From: Mytilus californianus
Lineage: Eukaryota; Mollusca; Bivalvia; Mytilida; Mytilidae
DNA length: 64,000 nucleotides
Assembly: GCF_021869535.1 (NCBI RefSeq)
Contig: NW_026262712.1
Coordinates: 46,296,884 to 46,360,883 of the forward strand
Direction of reading: 5' to 3'
The translations under genes were made by a program, and so were the position numbers. Numbering within the stretch: position 1 is the stretch's first letter; each line of letters starts with the position of its first letter. Shown here piece after piece: positions 33,105 through 44,355 of the stretch. The notes beneath the pieces were generated by a model, which saw only the letters and a program-made list of their open reading frames with translations, was not told the origin of the DNA and did not search any database.

Positions 33105-33725
33105 TTAAGGTAGATAGGGTGTCTTCCTCCATCTTGGATTTTGAAATACCAGAAAACAATCGGTCTAGATCTTTAATAAAAGGTGCAAATTTTGAGAGTA
33201 GTAGGTAATTCATGTGTAAGAATTTTCATTTCAATATAGAAAATGATCTATTTTATCATATTTATGGTTGTATTTTATAAAAAAAAGAATACTTTTGTTT
33301 GATTCTATTTTTTCCAACTTTGCCACATAAGGGGAGGCAACTCAAATGTAAGGGCAGATAATTCAGATAAAGTTACATTTACAATAGAATGTGTTAGGAA
33401 TTTACCTATTTTATTATGTAGCAAGAAAACGGGTCCCGTGACCCCATTTTTTTCTTTTTCTTATCTGAAAGCATACTAGTAGAGCTATCTTCTCATATTT
33501 TATCTCAAAATTCTATGGTGTAGTTTTCGTTTTATGGCAGAAAATTGGTTTTTCCATGCATAATCTATACAAAATCTGTCAATTTTGCACAATCTGTAGC
33601 GTGAAAATAAGCCCCGTGACCCATTCTTTTTATTATTTTTTTTTAAAAAGCATGATATAAACTACATTTTGGCAAATTATTAAAAAATTCTATGGATTAT
33701 AATTTAGACACCCCATCTACCTTAA
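33105..33725. mobile_element. TTAA-flanked MITE nested in unit 1
   Basis: TTAA at 33105-33108 and 33722-33725 flank a 613-bp element (33109-33721). Its ends are GGTAGATAGGGTGTC and, reverse-complemented, GGTAGATGGGGTGTC (14 of 15). TTAA duplication is used by piggyBac and Kolobok families; the end sequence does not decide which. There is no ORF. Copies at 35726-36346 and 38347-38967 come from the tandem duplication and not from separate insertions. Confidence 0.75.
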
Positions 33726-35145
33726 AAACGTGCATTCTAACGTTTTTGTTTTGGCTTACGTATTCAAGTGTGTAACGTTAGGTGACACCAGTTTCGTGCG
33801 ATTAATTAATTAATGCTATGTAATGTGATATATTCAAAACATAATTCTTGAGCCCTCATATTATAGATAACATGTAAATACTAGTTTTTATATTTCAAAT
33901 AAAAATAAAAGGAGTAGGTCCAGTAAGACCCCTTTTTGGCCCCAAAATATAGCAGTTTTACAAAATTGTTAAAATGTAAACTTATAGCTATTTATTGGAA
34001 AGTAGAATACTTCTGTTACATAAATATGGGCTGTTTTTGACAATACAATGCACATGTATCGTGGACAAGACACACTCATGTCATTAATTTATAAACAATA
34101 AAATTGATATTCTGAAGTATTATGTATCATTTTAAAGCTTTTAAATTCTACTTTCAGAATATTGCAATTTTGTATATGTAACAGACTATTTTCATTAAGT
34201 AAAAATCAATAAAACCTTCATTTTTGAATATTATTTCCTTGTCCCGCGTTACACATTAAGTTTTGTGAAATTCTGAATATCGTAAAAAATATATAAAAAA
34301 TTCCACCAACCTATATAAAAGTTTTGTCTAGAACAAACACGTCATAATTGGTCGATGATGTATATATATATATCGGTTTCGTTCTTTGAAAAGACTGATT
34401 TTTTTTAAAAGGGATGAAGATGATACAAATTATGTGTCCCATGCACGAAAAAAATTGCCGTCATTTTTCTAAATTGTCCCCAAAAATGGGAATAACAGAG
34501 CAACCACCATGTCGAAGGTAACTAATTCTTATACTTGTATTTTGTACAAAGCTCACACTTTCGCCTCACGCAATTATCAGGTTTTTTTAAAATAATTTCT
34601 TTTAATTCGAGTTGAATAACAATGTCCGACATTTTGTCCCCTTCAAAAACAATTGACATAGTGTTACGTTTTTCTGTTTTTTTTATGATATTTATTTCAT
34701 TGATACAGTGCTATTCACTACATAAAAAAAGTATAGGTGATAAAAGTACAAACAATTCTCTCTATTTTGATATTTATTTCTCATAAATCTAATCTAAAAT
34801 ACGAAATATCAGATACATCTACAATGTCCCGACATGAAGGTAACTAATTCTTATACTTGTATTTTGTACAAAGCTCACACTTTCGCCTCACGCAATTATC
34901 AGGTTTTTTTTAAATAATTTCTTTTAATTCGAGTTGAATAACAATGTCCGACATTTTGTCCCCTTCAAAAACAATTGACATAGTGTTACGTTTTTCTGTT
35001 TTTTTTATGATATTTATTTCATTGATACAGTGCTATTCACTACATAAAAAAAGTATAGGTGATAAAAGTACAAACAATTCTCTCTATTTTGATATTTATT
35101 TCTCATAAATCTAATCTAAAATACGAAATATCAGATACATCTACA

Positions 35146-35391
35146 ATGTCCCGACATACGATTTTGACGTTATGTAACAAAATATACAAATGTTACGACT
35201 CATTGTCATCATTGCGGTATTCACAGACTATTCGGAATACGGCTATTTTTTGGTTGCTTGTGAAGAATACTTTTAATGTTTTAGGTAAAAGCTCTACCAA
35301 TTCATTGGAGGGGAAATATTTCCTCGCGGAACAGAAGTGTTTTCCGGACTTTGTTATGATCGACAGGCCCATCCGCTACAACACAAATTAA
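35146..35391 (+). CDS. Small ORF in tandem unit 2, unknown
   Basis: Same 81-codon frame as in unit 1, offset 2,621 bases, identical in translation as far as I can see. No independent evidence of expression. Confidence 0.3.
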   Translation: MSRHTILTLCNKIYKCYDSLSSLRYSQTIRNTAIFWLLVKNTFNVLGKSSTNSLEGKYFLAEQKCFPDFVMIDRPIRYNTN

Positions 35392-35725
35392 TACGGAAAG
35401 GAAAGCAGCTATTATTCCCGCTGATTCCCTTGCATATATTTGTGAAGAACTCAATCAAACTGTCATGTTAACTATACTGTAGTCCATTCGCCCCAACATT
35501 CTGGATTGTATAAAAGAATGCATTTGCAGTGCGTTGTGTATTAAAAAGAAATTGATTGCTTTTTGTAATTAAAATGTATACTATTCAAATGATTTCAATT
35601 AAATTAACATTTTTATTTTTAATTTGTTAATAAAAAGCTTAGTATCTACTATCTAAGAAAAATATGAATCTTAAGGTATCTCGCTCATAAAATCCGTTAA
35701 AATTTATTTTAGAACTTGAGCCATC

Positions 35726-36346
35726 TTAAGGTAGATAGGGTGTCTTCCTCCATCTTGGATTTTGAAATACCAGAAAACAATCGGTCTAGATCTTTAATAA
35801 AAGGTGCAAATTTTGAGAGTAGTAGGTAATTCATGTGTAAGAATTTTCATTTCAATATAGAAAATGATCTATTTTATCATATTTATGGTTGTATTTTATA
35901 AAAAAAAGAATACTTTTGTTTGATTCTATTTTTTCCAACTTTGCCACATAAGGGGAGGCAACTCAAATGTAAGGGCAGATAATTCAGATAAAGTTACATT
36001 TACAATAGAATGTGTTAGGAATTTACCTATTTTATTATGTAGCAAGAAAACGGGTCCCGTGACCCCATTTTTTTCTTTTTCTTATCTGAAAGCATACTAG
36101 TAGAGCTATCTTCTCATATTTTATCTCAAAATTCTATGGTGTAGTTTTCGTTTTATGGCAGAAAATTGGTTTTTCCATGCATAATCTATACAAAATCTGT
36201 CAATTTTGCACAATCTGTAGCGTGAAAATAAGCCCCGTGACCCATTCTTTTTATTATTTTTTTTTAAAAAGCATGATATAAACTACATTTTGGCAAATTA
36301 TTAAAAAATTCTATGGATTATAATTTAGACACCCCATCTACCTTAA
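35726..36346. mobile_element. TTAA-flanked MITE, unit 2 copy
   Basis: Same ends and TTAA flanks as at 33105, offset 2,621. Confidence 0.75.
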
Positions 36347-37766
36347 AAACGTGCATTCTAACGTTTTTGTTTTGGCTTACGTATTCAAGTGTGTAACGTT
36401 AGGTGACACCAGTTTCGTGCGATTAATTAATTAATGCTATGTAATGTGATATATTCAAAACATAATTCTTGAGCCCTCATATTATAGATAACATGTAAAT
36501 ACTAGTTTTTATATTTCAAATAAAAATAAAAGGAGTAGGTCCAGTAAGACCCCTTTTTGGCCCCAAAATATAGCAGTTTTACAAAATTGTTAAAATGTAA
36601 ACTTATAGCTATTTATTGGAAAGTAGAATACTTCTGTTACATAAATATGGGCTGTTTTTGACAATACAATGCACATGTATCGTGGACAAGACACACTCAT
36701 GTCATTAATTTATAAACAATAAAATTGATATTCTGAAGTATTATGTATCATTTTAAAGCTTTTAAATTCTACTTTCAGAATATTGCAATTTTGTATATGT
36801 AACAGACTATTTTCATTAAGTAAAAATCAATAAAACCTTCATTTTTGAATATTATTTCCTTGTCCCGCGTTACACATTAAGTTTTGTGAAATTCTGAATA
36901 TCGTAAAAAATATATAAAAAATTCCACCAACCTATATAAAAGTTTTGTCTAGAACAAACACGTCATAATTGGTCGATGATGTATATATATATATCGGTTT
37001 CGTTCTTTGAAAAGACTGATTTTTTTTAAAAGGGATGAAGATGATACAAATTATGTGTCCCATGCACGAAAAAAATTGCCGTCATTTTTCTAAATTGTCC
37101 CCAAAAATGGGAATAACAGAGCAACCACCATGTCGAAGGTAACTAATTCTTATACTTGTATTTTGTACAAAGCTCACACTTTCGCCTCACGCAATTATCA
37201 GGTTTTTTTAAAATAATTTCTTTTAATTCGAGTTGAATAACAATGTCCGACATTTTGTCCCCTTCAAAAACAATTGACATAGTGTTACGTTTTTCTGTTT
37301 TTTTTATGATATTTATTTCATTGATACAGTGCTATTCACTACATAAAAAAAGTATAGGTGATAAAAGTACAAACAATTCTCTCTATTTTGATATTTATTT
37401 CTCATAAATCTAATCTAAAATACGAAATATCAGATACATCTACAATGTCCCGACATGAAGGTAACTAATTCTTATACTTGTATTTTGTACAAAGCTCACA
37501 CTTTCGCCTCACGCAATTATCAGGTTTTTTTTAAATAATTTCTTTTAATTCGAGTTGAATAACAATGTCCGACATTTTGTCCCCTTCAAAAACAATTGAC
37601 ATAGTGTTACGTTTTTCTGTTTTTTTTATGATATTTATTTCATTGATACAGTGCTATTCACTACATAAAAAAAGTATAGGTGATAAAAGTACAAACAATT
37701 CTCTCTATTTTGATATTTATTTCTCATAAATCTAATCTAAAATACGAAATATCAGATACATCTACA

Positions 37767-38012
37767 ATGTCCCGACATACGATTTTGACGTTATGTAACA
37801 AAATATACAAATGTTACGACTCATTGTCATCATTGCGGTATTCACAGACTATTCGGAATACGGCTATTTTTTGGTTGCTTGTGAAGAATACTTTTAATGT
37901 TTTAGGTAAAAGCTCTACCAATTCATTGGAGGGGAAATATTTCCTCGCGGAACAGAAGTGTTTTCCGGACTTTGTTATGATCGACAGGCCCATCCGCTAC
38001 AACACAAATTAA
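37767..38012 (+). CDS. Small ORF in tandem unit 3, unknown
   Basis: Same 81-codon frame as in units 1 and 2, offset 5,242 bases from unit 1. Confidence 0.3.
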   Translation: MSRHTILTLCNKIYKCYDSLSSLRYSQTIRNTAIFWLLVKNTFNVLGKSSTNSLEGKYFLAEQKCFPDFVMIDRPIRYNTN

Positions 38013-38346
38013 TACGGAAAGGAAAGCAGCTATTATTCCCGCTGATTCCCTTGCATATATTTGTGAAGAACTCAATCAAACTGTCATGTTAACTATACTG
38101 TAGTCCATTCGCCCCAACATTCTGGATTGTATAAAAGAATGCATTTGCAGTGCGTTGTGTATTAAAAAGAAATTGATTGCTTTTTGTAATTAAAATGTAT
38201 ACTATTCAAATGATTTCAATTAAATTAACATTTTTATTTTTAATTTGTTAATAAAAAGCTTAGTATCTACTATCTAAGAAAAATATGAATCTTAAGGTAT
38301 CTCGCTCATAAAATCCGTTAAAATTTATTTTAGAACTTGAGCCATC

Positions 38347-38967
38347 TTAAGGTAGATAGGGTGTCTTCCTCCATCTTGGATTTTGAAATACCAGAAAACA
38401 ATCGGTCTAGATCTTTAATAAAAGGTGCAAATTTTGAGAGTAGTAGGTAATTCATGTGTAAGAATTTTCATTTCAATATAGAAAATGATCTATTTTATCA
38501 TATTTATGGTTGTATTTTATAAAAAAAAGAATACTTTTGTTTGATTCTATTTTTTCCAACTTTGCCACATAAGGGGAGGCAACTCAAATGTAAGGGCAGA
38601 TAATTCAGATAAAGTTACATTTACAATAGAATGTGTTAGGAATTTACCTATTTTATTATGTAGCAAGAAAACGGGTCCCGTGACCCCATTTTTTTCTTTT
38701 TCTTATCTGAAAGCATACTAGTAGAGCTATCTTCTCATATTTTATCTCAAAATTCTATGGTGTAGTTTTCGTTTTATGGCAGAAAATTGGTTTTTCCATG
38801 CATAATCTATACAAAATCTGTCAATTTTGCACAATCTGTAGCGTGAAAATAAGCCCCGTGACCCATTCTTTTTATTATTTTTTTTTAAAAAGCATGATAT
38901 AAACTACATTTTGGCAAATTATTAAAAAATTCTATGGATTATAATTTAGACACCCCATCTACCTTAA
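38347..38967. mobile_element. TTAA-flanked MITE, unit 3 copy
   Basis: Same ends and TTAA flanks as at 33105, offset 5,242. Confidence 0.75.
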
Positions 38968-39043
38968 AAACGTGCATTCTAACGTTTTTGTTTTGGCTTA
39001 CGTATTCAAGTGTGTAACGTTAGGTGACACCAGTTTCGTGCGA

Positions 39044-39310
39044 CGTTTCTAAAATATTCTTCATAGAAATTCAGTGTTAAGCAGCAGCCCATTTTGAGAC
39101 CTCAAGTCCATATCATATTTTCCAGTATGCCGGAGGATTTCTTGGCTTATTGTTATAATTTGAATGCAAACAAAACGATAAGGATTGGCAAATCAGACAA
39201 GTGAAAATTCTCAAGAGATTTTCCTTATCAATAATCAAATAGTGTATATGTCAAGTATTTGCTTCAATACTATAAAAAATTATAATAACAACTTAATGCT
39301 ATCATATTTT
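39044..39310. other. 267-bp segment present only in the third unit
   Basis: Starts CGTTTCT, completing the right terminal inverted repeat, then runs through non-repetitive flank to ATATTTTATA. Units 1 and 2 jump from CGTGCGA straight to TTAATTAATTAATGC. Because its first bases complete the element's end, deletion from the inner units is more likely than insertion into the third. Confidence 0.7.
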
Positions 39311-39416
39311 ATAATTAATTAATGCTATGTAATGTGATATATTCAAAACATAATTCTTGAGCCCTCATATTATAGATAACATGTAAATACTAGTTTTTAT
39401 ATTTCAAATAAAAATA

Positions 39417-40000
39417 AAAGGAGTAGGTCCAGTAAGACCCCTTTTTGGCCCCAAAATATAGCAGTTTTACAAAATTGTTAAAATGTAAACTTATAGCTAT
39501 TTATTGGAAAGTAGAATACTTCTATTACATAAATATGGGCTGTTTTTGACAATACAATGCACATGTATCGGGTACTAGCATCATTAAGTCATGCTAAATT
39601 ACTGAAATCTTCACAATTTTAGCATTTGAGTTAATTTTTAGACGGTTTCCGTCTTAAATGGAAGTGGCCGCATTTGTGTTCATTCTTAATATTTACATGT
39701 AAGTTGTATTTGATGATAATACATAACATATATAAAGCTTGAGGATGAACACGGATGCGGCCACTTTCATTTTAGACAAAAACCATCTGAAAAGTGACAT
39801 ATTATGGCATATTTGATAGATTTTTAATATTTAAGCTTGAATTTGAGCGTCTTTATTGACTAAACCAGTTCAAATCTTTCACTCAATCTAATCGAATTTA
39901 CTAAAGTAGACACTTACGTGTTTAAAAAATGTCTAAAATCTTTCATCAGATGAACCTTAAGTTTTAGGCCAAATTCGGCCCTTACCGGACCTACTCCTTT
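39417..40000. mobile_element. Palindromic MITE with AGGAGTAGGTCC ends
   Basis: The left end AAGGAGTAGGTCCAGTAAG pairs with the right end, reverse-complemented AAAGGAGTAGGTCCGGTAAG. An inner pair, 39641-39685 (GACGGTTTCCGTCTTAAATG, GAAGTGGCCGCA...) and 39742-39789 (GGATGAACACGGATGCGGCC...), makes the element a long imperfect palindrome. Its first ~150 bases are also found, truncated at ATCG, at the ends of tandem units 1 and 2 (33908-34060 and 36529-36681), so the triplication breakpoint lies inside this element. Confidence 0.75.
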
Positions 40001-41237
40001 GAGAAACCACAAGCGGTGCGGTAAATACTGTCCATCGATCTAAACAATGATAAACCATAATACTTTTATTTAACCAGTTGGCACTCATAAACCAAAGAAT
40101 GGCTAATGTATTCATCCCTTGGTATCTTCAGCCTCCTTTTTATCAACACATTTATTCATTTTAGAAATGATATAATGTTTGAATCTTTTGTCAGAGCAAT
40201 ACATTTATGTAGAGTGTAAATACAAGTTTTTGTTCTTTTTTTCTCACTTTTTAAATTTAAATAAATTTAACATGGAAATAAAGTAGAAAAATAAATATAT
40301 TTAATGCGGTGACCCTGTATATAGGTGGAAATCTCAAAGAAGAGAAAAAAGAAACTTAAGATACTACGTATACATGGTATATACTAATTTCCCAAAATGA
40401 TTTATTCACTCGCAAGGTTAATTGCATTTTCTATTTCATGAAACAATAGGAAATTTCCTAACAACTAATCAATTTCCCATCAATATAATCTTTTGTTATA
40501 CGAAATTGATTTATCATATACAAGTTTCGCTTTTCACTGACGCTAGTATTAAAACTAAATATTGTGTAAATTAAATACGACATTCATTTTTTTTTTTCAT
40601 AACGAAATAAAAGATGCATATAATAATTTCGTGATATATGAAAAAATATTAAACTTGATATATTCACAAGTGCCTTAAGTGTATATTGCTTAGACATAGC
40701 AGCAGCAAAGTCATATAGCAGCCCCTGTCAACAATCGACCAACGTTTTTGTTACATATATTAATTTGTTCAATATACTGTCATTCCATTTGCAGACACAA
40801 TGCGGTTTGGGGGTTGTCTTCTAGTCTTTGTTCGCTGTCTTTTTGTCAATACACCAGACTAGTTTTGTATTTATAATTTCAAAAAAGCTAGGGCATATGA
40901 ATTATGTAGAGATAAATGACACTTCTTTTTAAAAAAAACTTGTCGATACAATTTCGGACTTGTACATCAAAATGAGATGACCCCATCTGTGATGTTTTAA
41001 GAAAATATAAATGATGCACAAGCATCACTAGTTGAAAACAGAACTTTTAACTGAAACCATCTGTCGAAATGTTCGAGTGAAAGTTCCTTCTGCTACAACA
41101 TGACACCATCTCTGGGAAGGCTGGTTACGACCATACTCGATTAAACAACATAGTTACGCCAAACAAAGTTACGTCTATATTAACCTTTTCTTCGTTTACA
41201 ATTAAATATACAATGTATATGCAATATTTGTACTCAC
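40001..41237. other. Intron DNA of the candidate minus-strand gene
   Basis: AT-rich, with no feature I can support. Confidence 0.35.
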
Positions 41238-41301
41238 CTATATCATATTTCTTTGAAACGTCCTCTTCGTTATATACATACTCAATATTGCCTTCCATGA
41301 C
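41238..41301 (-). CDS. Candidate internal exon of the minus-strand gene
   Basis: On the minus strand the acceptor TCAAATTCGATTCCAG precedes 41301; the exon is GTC plus 20 codons (MEGNIEYVYNEEDVSKKYDI) and one base, ended by the donor GTGAGTA at 41237. It is in phase with the exon 42720-42777 upstream (ATG GAG|GTC ATG) and with 26907-26971 downstream (G|GT, Gly). The peptide is acidic and rich in Tyr, Glu and Asp. If the upstream exon were non-coding, translation could start at the ATG at 41296-41298, giving a 41-residue protein. No family recognised. Confidence 0.5.
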
Positions 41302-41639
41302 CTGGAATCGAATTTGAATTTTTGAACCAATGAAAAAATAGAGATGTAACGGCGCATATTTTCAAAATTTTCAAACTATACTAACTCTACTTCCGTTCCA
41401 CTTTAAATGTTTGAAATACGTATGGAAATAAAGAAACCGAGAATAAACAAATGTTAGCATGCCATATAATCTTAAAACATATTAATACATACTGAATATT
41501 TGTTCCGGATCAACAAATTACAAATTGAAAATTATTGAAACTTGTGAAATCGTGTTAGTTAGTCAGTCATACACAAGTTTTTGGAATATACTGTGTTCTG
41601 GAATTTAAAAAACCCAACAACAACAACGCAAATATCTAT

Positions 41640-41764
41640 CAACCAGTGTTAATGTGGTGACATCTTTACAAGCAAGTCTTACATCTTTTTGTGATATATA
41701 CTTTGGGAAGACTTTACGTAATGATGACAGAAGTTCAATTATGGAGACGAGACTAGTGAAAACG
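41640..41764 (+). other. Possible plus-strand first exon
   Basis: ATGGAGACGAGACTAGTGAA AACG at 41741-41764 runs straight into the strong donor GTGAGTG. Reading METRLVKT, it resembles a start-codon exon of an intron-rich gene. Possible acceptors downstream are TTCGCTTATTTTAG at about 44650 and TTCATTATTACAG ending at 50527, each of which would give only a short tail before a stop, so the partner exon is unresolved. Confidence 0.2.
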
Positions 41765-42719
41765 GTGAGTGTTTCTTTTATTCACAATGTGTCACTATAA
41801 AAATAAACGTTTAATTCTCAAAATATCTTAACTTATACAATAATTAAACCAGTAAATCATCATTTCGCCCTTTCTAAATTATGTGTACAGGGTTCCAAAT
41901 AAATGTTCCCATTAAAATGCAAATTATGATCGTCCCAAAACAGGGGTTCCAACCCCGAACCCCCACCCCCTGGATCCGCAACTGGTGTAACAAATCCAAT
42001 ATAAATCACACATCTTTTGACTGATAAATTTCGGTTCATATTTCATTTTGAATCTCCTTAATTTTTGACTAATATGGTACAGAAAGTAATATCATAGTTT
42101 TCTTTTGTCATAATACGAAATAGTTAATTATGTTCAGTCATTTTCAAACTGACAACGACATGGCTATAAAGAAAAACAGACAAACAACAGAACACAACCC
42201 TTAAGACTGAGCAACACGAACCCCACCACGAGTTAATTATATATATATATTTTTATATCATTTATTTATATAAATGAAATTGTCGGTCCAAAAAATATAT
42301 AATAATTAAAAAATTAACAAATAAAAAAACGTCTGCTCTAAGACATGCAGAAACGGGAGAACCAATTTAATCGATTGATATAAGTATGAAGTCCTGCACT
42401 ACATCATGTACATATATGCTATAAAACTAAAACACTTTCAGCATGTTTTATTCACACCATAATCATGATAATCACCATCGTCTATTTTTTGTTATTATCA
42501 GAAATAGTATTATTATTATACATGTTATATTAGTAGTGTTGTTGTTCTATTCCAGACACACTGATATTGATATATAATAATTTGTACTTATTCATTTATT
42601 CAATCAATACTTATCAAAACTTTAAAACATCTATGAGAATATTATATAGTTAACAAAAAACTATCAAAATACTATCTTCATGAATTTGAATGCTAAAAAT
42701 AGTATATTTTTATACGTAC
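41765..42719. other. Gene-free DNA with repeat fragments
   Basis: 41940-41990 (CCCCACCCCCTGGATCCGCA ACTGG) is a solo end of the CAGTGGCGGATCCAG transposon type. 42160-42235 carries the ACTGAGCAACACGAACCC repeat fragment. The rest is AT-rich. Confidence 0.4.
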
Positions 42720-42777
42720 CTCCATTAGAATTCCAAGAGTATAATGCTGTGTAAAGGTTTCACAAACAAACCGTGTG
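42720..42777 (-). CDS. Candidate internal exon of the minus-strand gene
   Basis: 58 bases on the minus strand between an acceptor-like CCCGCCAAATACAG and the donor GTACGTAT. One base then 19 codons: TRFVCETFTQHYTLGILME. The only frame that joins in phase with 41238-41301 is open here and continues open upstream past the acceptor. The upstream exon must supply two bases of a split codon. The sequence is more hydrophobic than the next exons. Confidence is limited because the exon is short and no homologue is known to me. Confidence 0.4.
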
Positions 42778-43690
42778 CTGTATTTGGCGGGAGACACACA
42801 CTATTATAGATTACAATCACCGTTTAGCATGTTTAGACAGCTAGTAAAACCATATGGTTCATACACATGGATTACGAGATACAATGAGGCATTTCTTATC
42901 GGATGAAATACTTGTCAAGAAAGATGTTATATTAACTGCAATTATGGCTCCAAAATTAGGGGAGTCAGGAAAAACTGTGTTTTGCACCCCCTTTTTTGCC
43001 AAACATCTTTTTTTTTTAACAAATGAAAGATGACGCTGACTTATTTTTTTTTTCTCTTCCCTTGTCGCATTCAGAAGTCTATTGGATAATTACGTTCATA
43101 CCGATAGAGAACATTTTAGCGCATAAATCATGTTAATAGGACATTTTAGCGAAAACAATCATGGGTGACGTTTTAGCTCCAAAGTATAACCCAATTTAGC
43201 GCATGATGTTTAATCCATTTTAACAAAAAGTGAAATTATCAATGCCCATTTTAACGAAAATTTTAATTGTCAATGATTATTAGCGACATAAATTAATTAA
43301 TAGTATATTAATAAATTTAATAGAATCAAGACAGCACAATACAAAAAATATCATGTCCATTAACATGATTCAAATACAGCACTAAAAGTCTACTGAAAAG
43401 TTTAACTCAAATGTAACAAGTCCGTTTTAGCCTGGAATCTATATCCTAACCATTTGCTAGCGGAGGTATATGTACGTAACGCCCTCTTGATATACCCCTT
43501 GTACCATGTGTACATTTACTTCTCATTAAATATACATCTTTTTAATTCTGTTAAATAAAATAGTTCGTAAAGGATTTTTACTATTGCAATAAACATGATA
43601 AATAAAAAAATATATATTTACCATCAATTTGTTTACAGTTATTATACAATTCAAGTTATATAGTCTGTTTTGTCTTTGAATATTCCTGAA
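42778..43690. other. Gene-free DNA with ATTTTAGCG words
   Basis: 43111-43290 has about seven loose copies of CATTTTAGCG / CATTTTAACG 25-45 bases apart. Otherwise AT-rich with no feature. Confidence 0.4.
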
Positions 43691-43697
43691 ACGACCA

Positions 43698-44355
43698 GGG
43701 GCCGGTTTCACGAAGCTATTATAAGACCTGTCATAAGACATATCTTAGGACATGTCTTATGACCCTCTTATGACTATCCTATGACATATTTCAGACCTCA
43801 TCTCGAAGCTGTCTTAGGATGATCTTAGCAAAGATATCCTAAACATGTCGCAACTTCTTTAAATTTAAAAAAAATAAAGAATAAGTGTAATTTATATAAA
43901 TAGTCTATTAATAATTTACTAATATACATATGAACTTAAAATACAAAATTGAGAAAAGGTAATAAAATTATAACATTTTTTTGTACAAGTGAGTTGAATT
44001 CAATTTGTCCCTGTATCGGTTTAAAATAATAAGGTAAAAGGATAAAATCGTGCACTCTTGATACCAATACATCGAATGTTCATTGTTGACAAATCATGAT
44101 ATAAATCCCTCAACCAATAAAGATTTAGTTGTGAGCAGGACATGGAGAATTAGATAATTGGATAAGAATTAGATAATTTGCAAAATCAATATAAAAATTG
44201 CGTGTTATTTATATAAATAAACTTAAGACACCTCTCGTGTAGTCCTAACTTTATGACCAACTTTAAGAGATGTCCTAATTTAGGACCACTTTGTGAAACC
44301 CACTTAGGACTAAGATATGTCGTAAGACCATCCTAAAACATGTGAAACTGGCCCC
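43698..44355. mobile_element. MITE with GGGGCCRGTTTCAC ends
   Basis: Left GGGGCCGGTTTCAC and right, reverse-complemented, GGGGCCAGTTTCAC (13 of 14). Subterminal regions on both sides are full of CTTAGGA / TCCTAAG and AAGACATGTCTTA-type words that can pair with each other. 658 bp, no ORF. This kind of end is widespread in marine invertebrate genomes. The target duplication is unclear. Confidence 0.75.

Larger units (their letters stand above)
31401..39050 (+). mobile_element. TIR element (about 2.4 kb originally) expanded by internal triplication
   Basis: The left end at 31401-31425 (AGAAACGTCGCACGATACTG GTGTT) and the right end at 39026-39050, reverse-complemented (AGAAACGTCGCACGAAACTG GTGTC), match at 23 of 25 positions. 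Subtracting the two extra 2,621-bp units leaves a parental element of 2,408 bp. No target duplication is clear (left flank CGATTA, right flank AAAATA). It carries one 81-codon frame per unit, a 322-bp internal duplication and a nested MITE; no transposase is seen. It is probably a non-autonomous DNA transposon of unknown superfamily. Confidence 0.65.
31437..39570 (+). repeat. Three tandem copies of a 2,621-bp unit
   Basis: Units start at the shared ATCG: 31437, 34058 and 36679; both intervals are exactly 2,621 bases. The third unit runs to 39570 because it keeps about 267 extra bases (39044-39310) absent from the others. Copies are almost identical. Unit 1 differs at a handful of sites (for example GGGATGCAG versus GGGATGAAG, AAGGTATTTCG versus AAGGTATCTCG), while units 2 and 3 are nearly the same. 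Homology of unit 1 to the others stops abruptly at ATCG on the left, and that of the right flank stops at ATCG|GG (39570), marking the duplication breakpoints. Confidence 0.95.
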
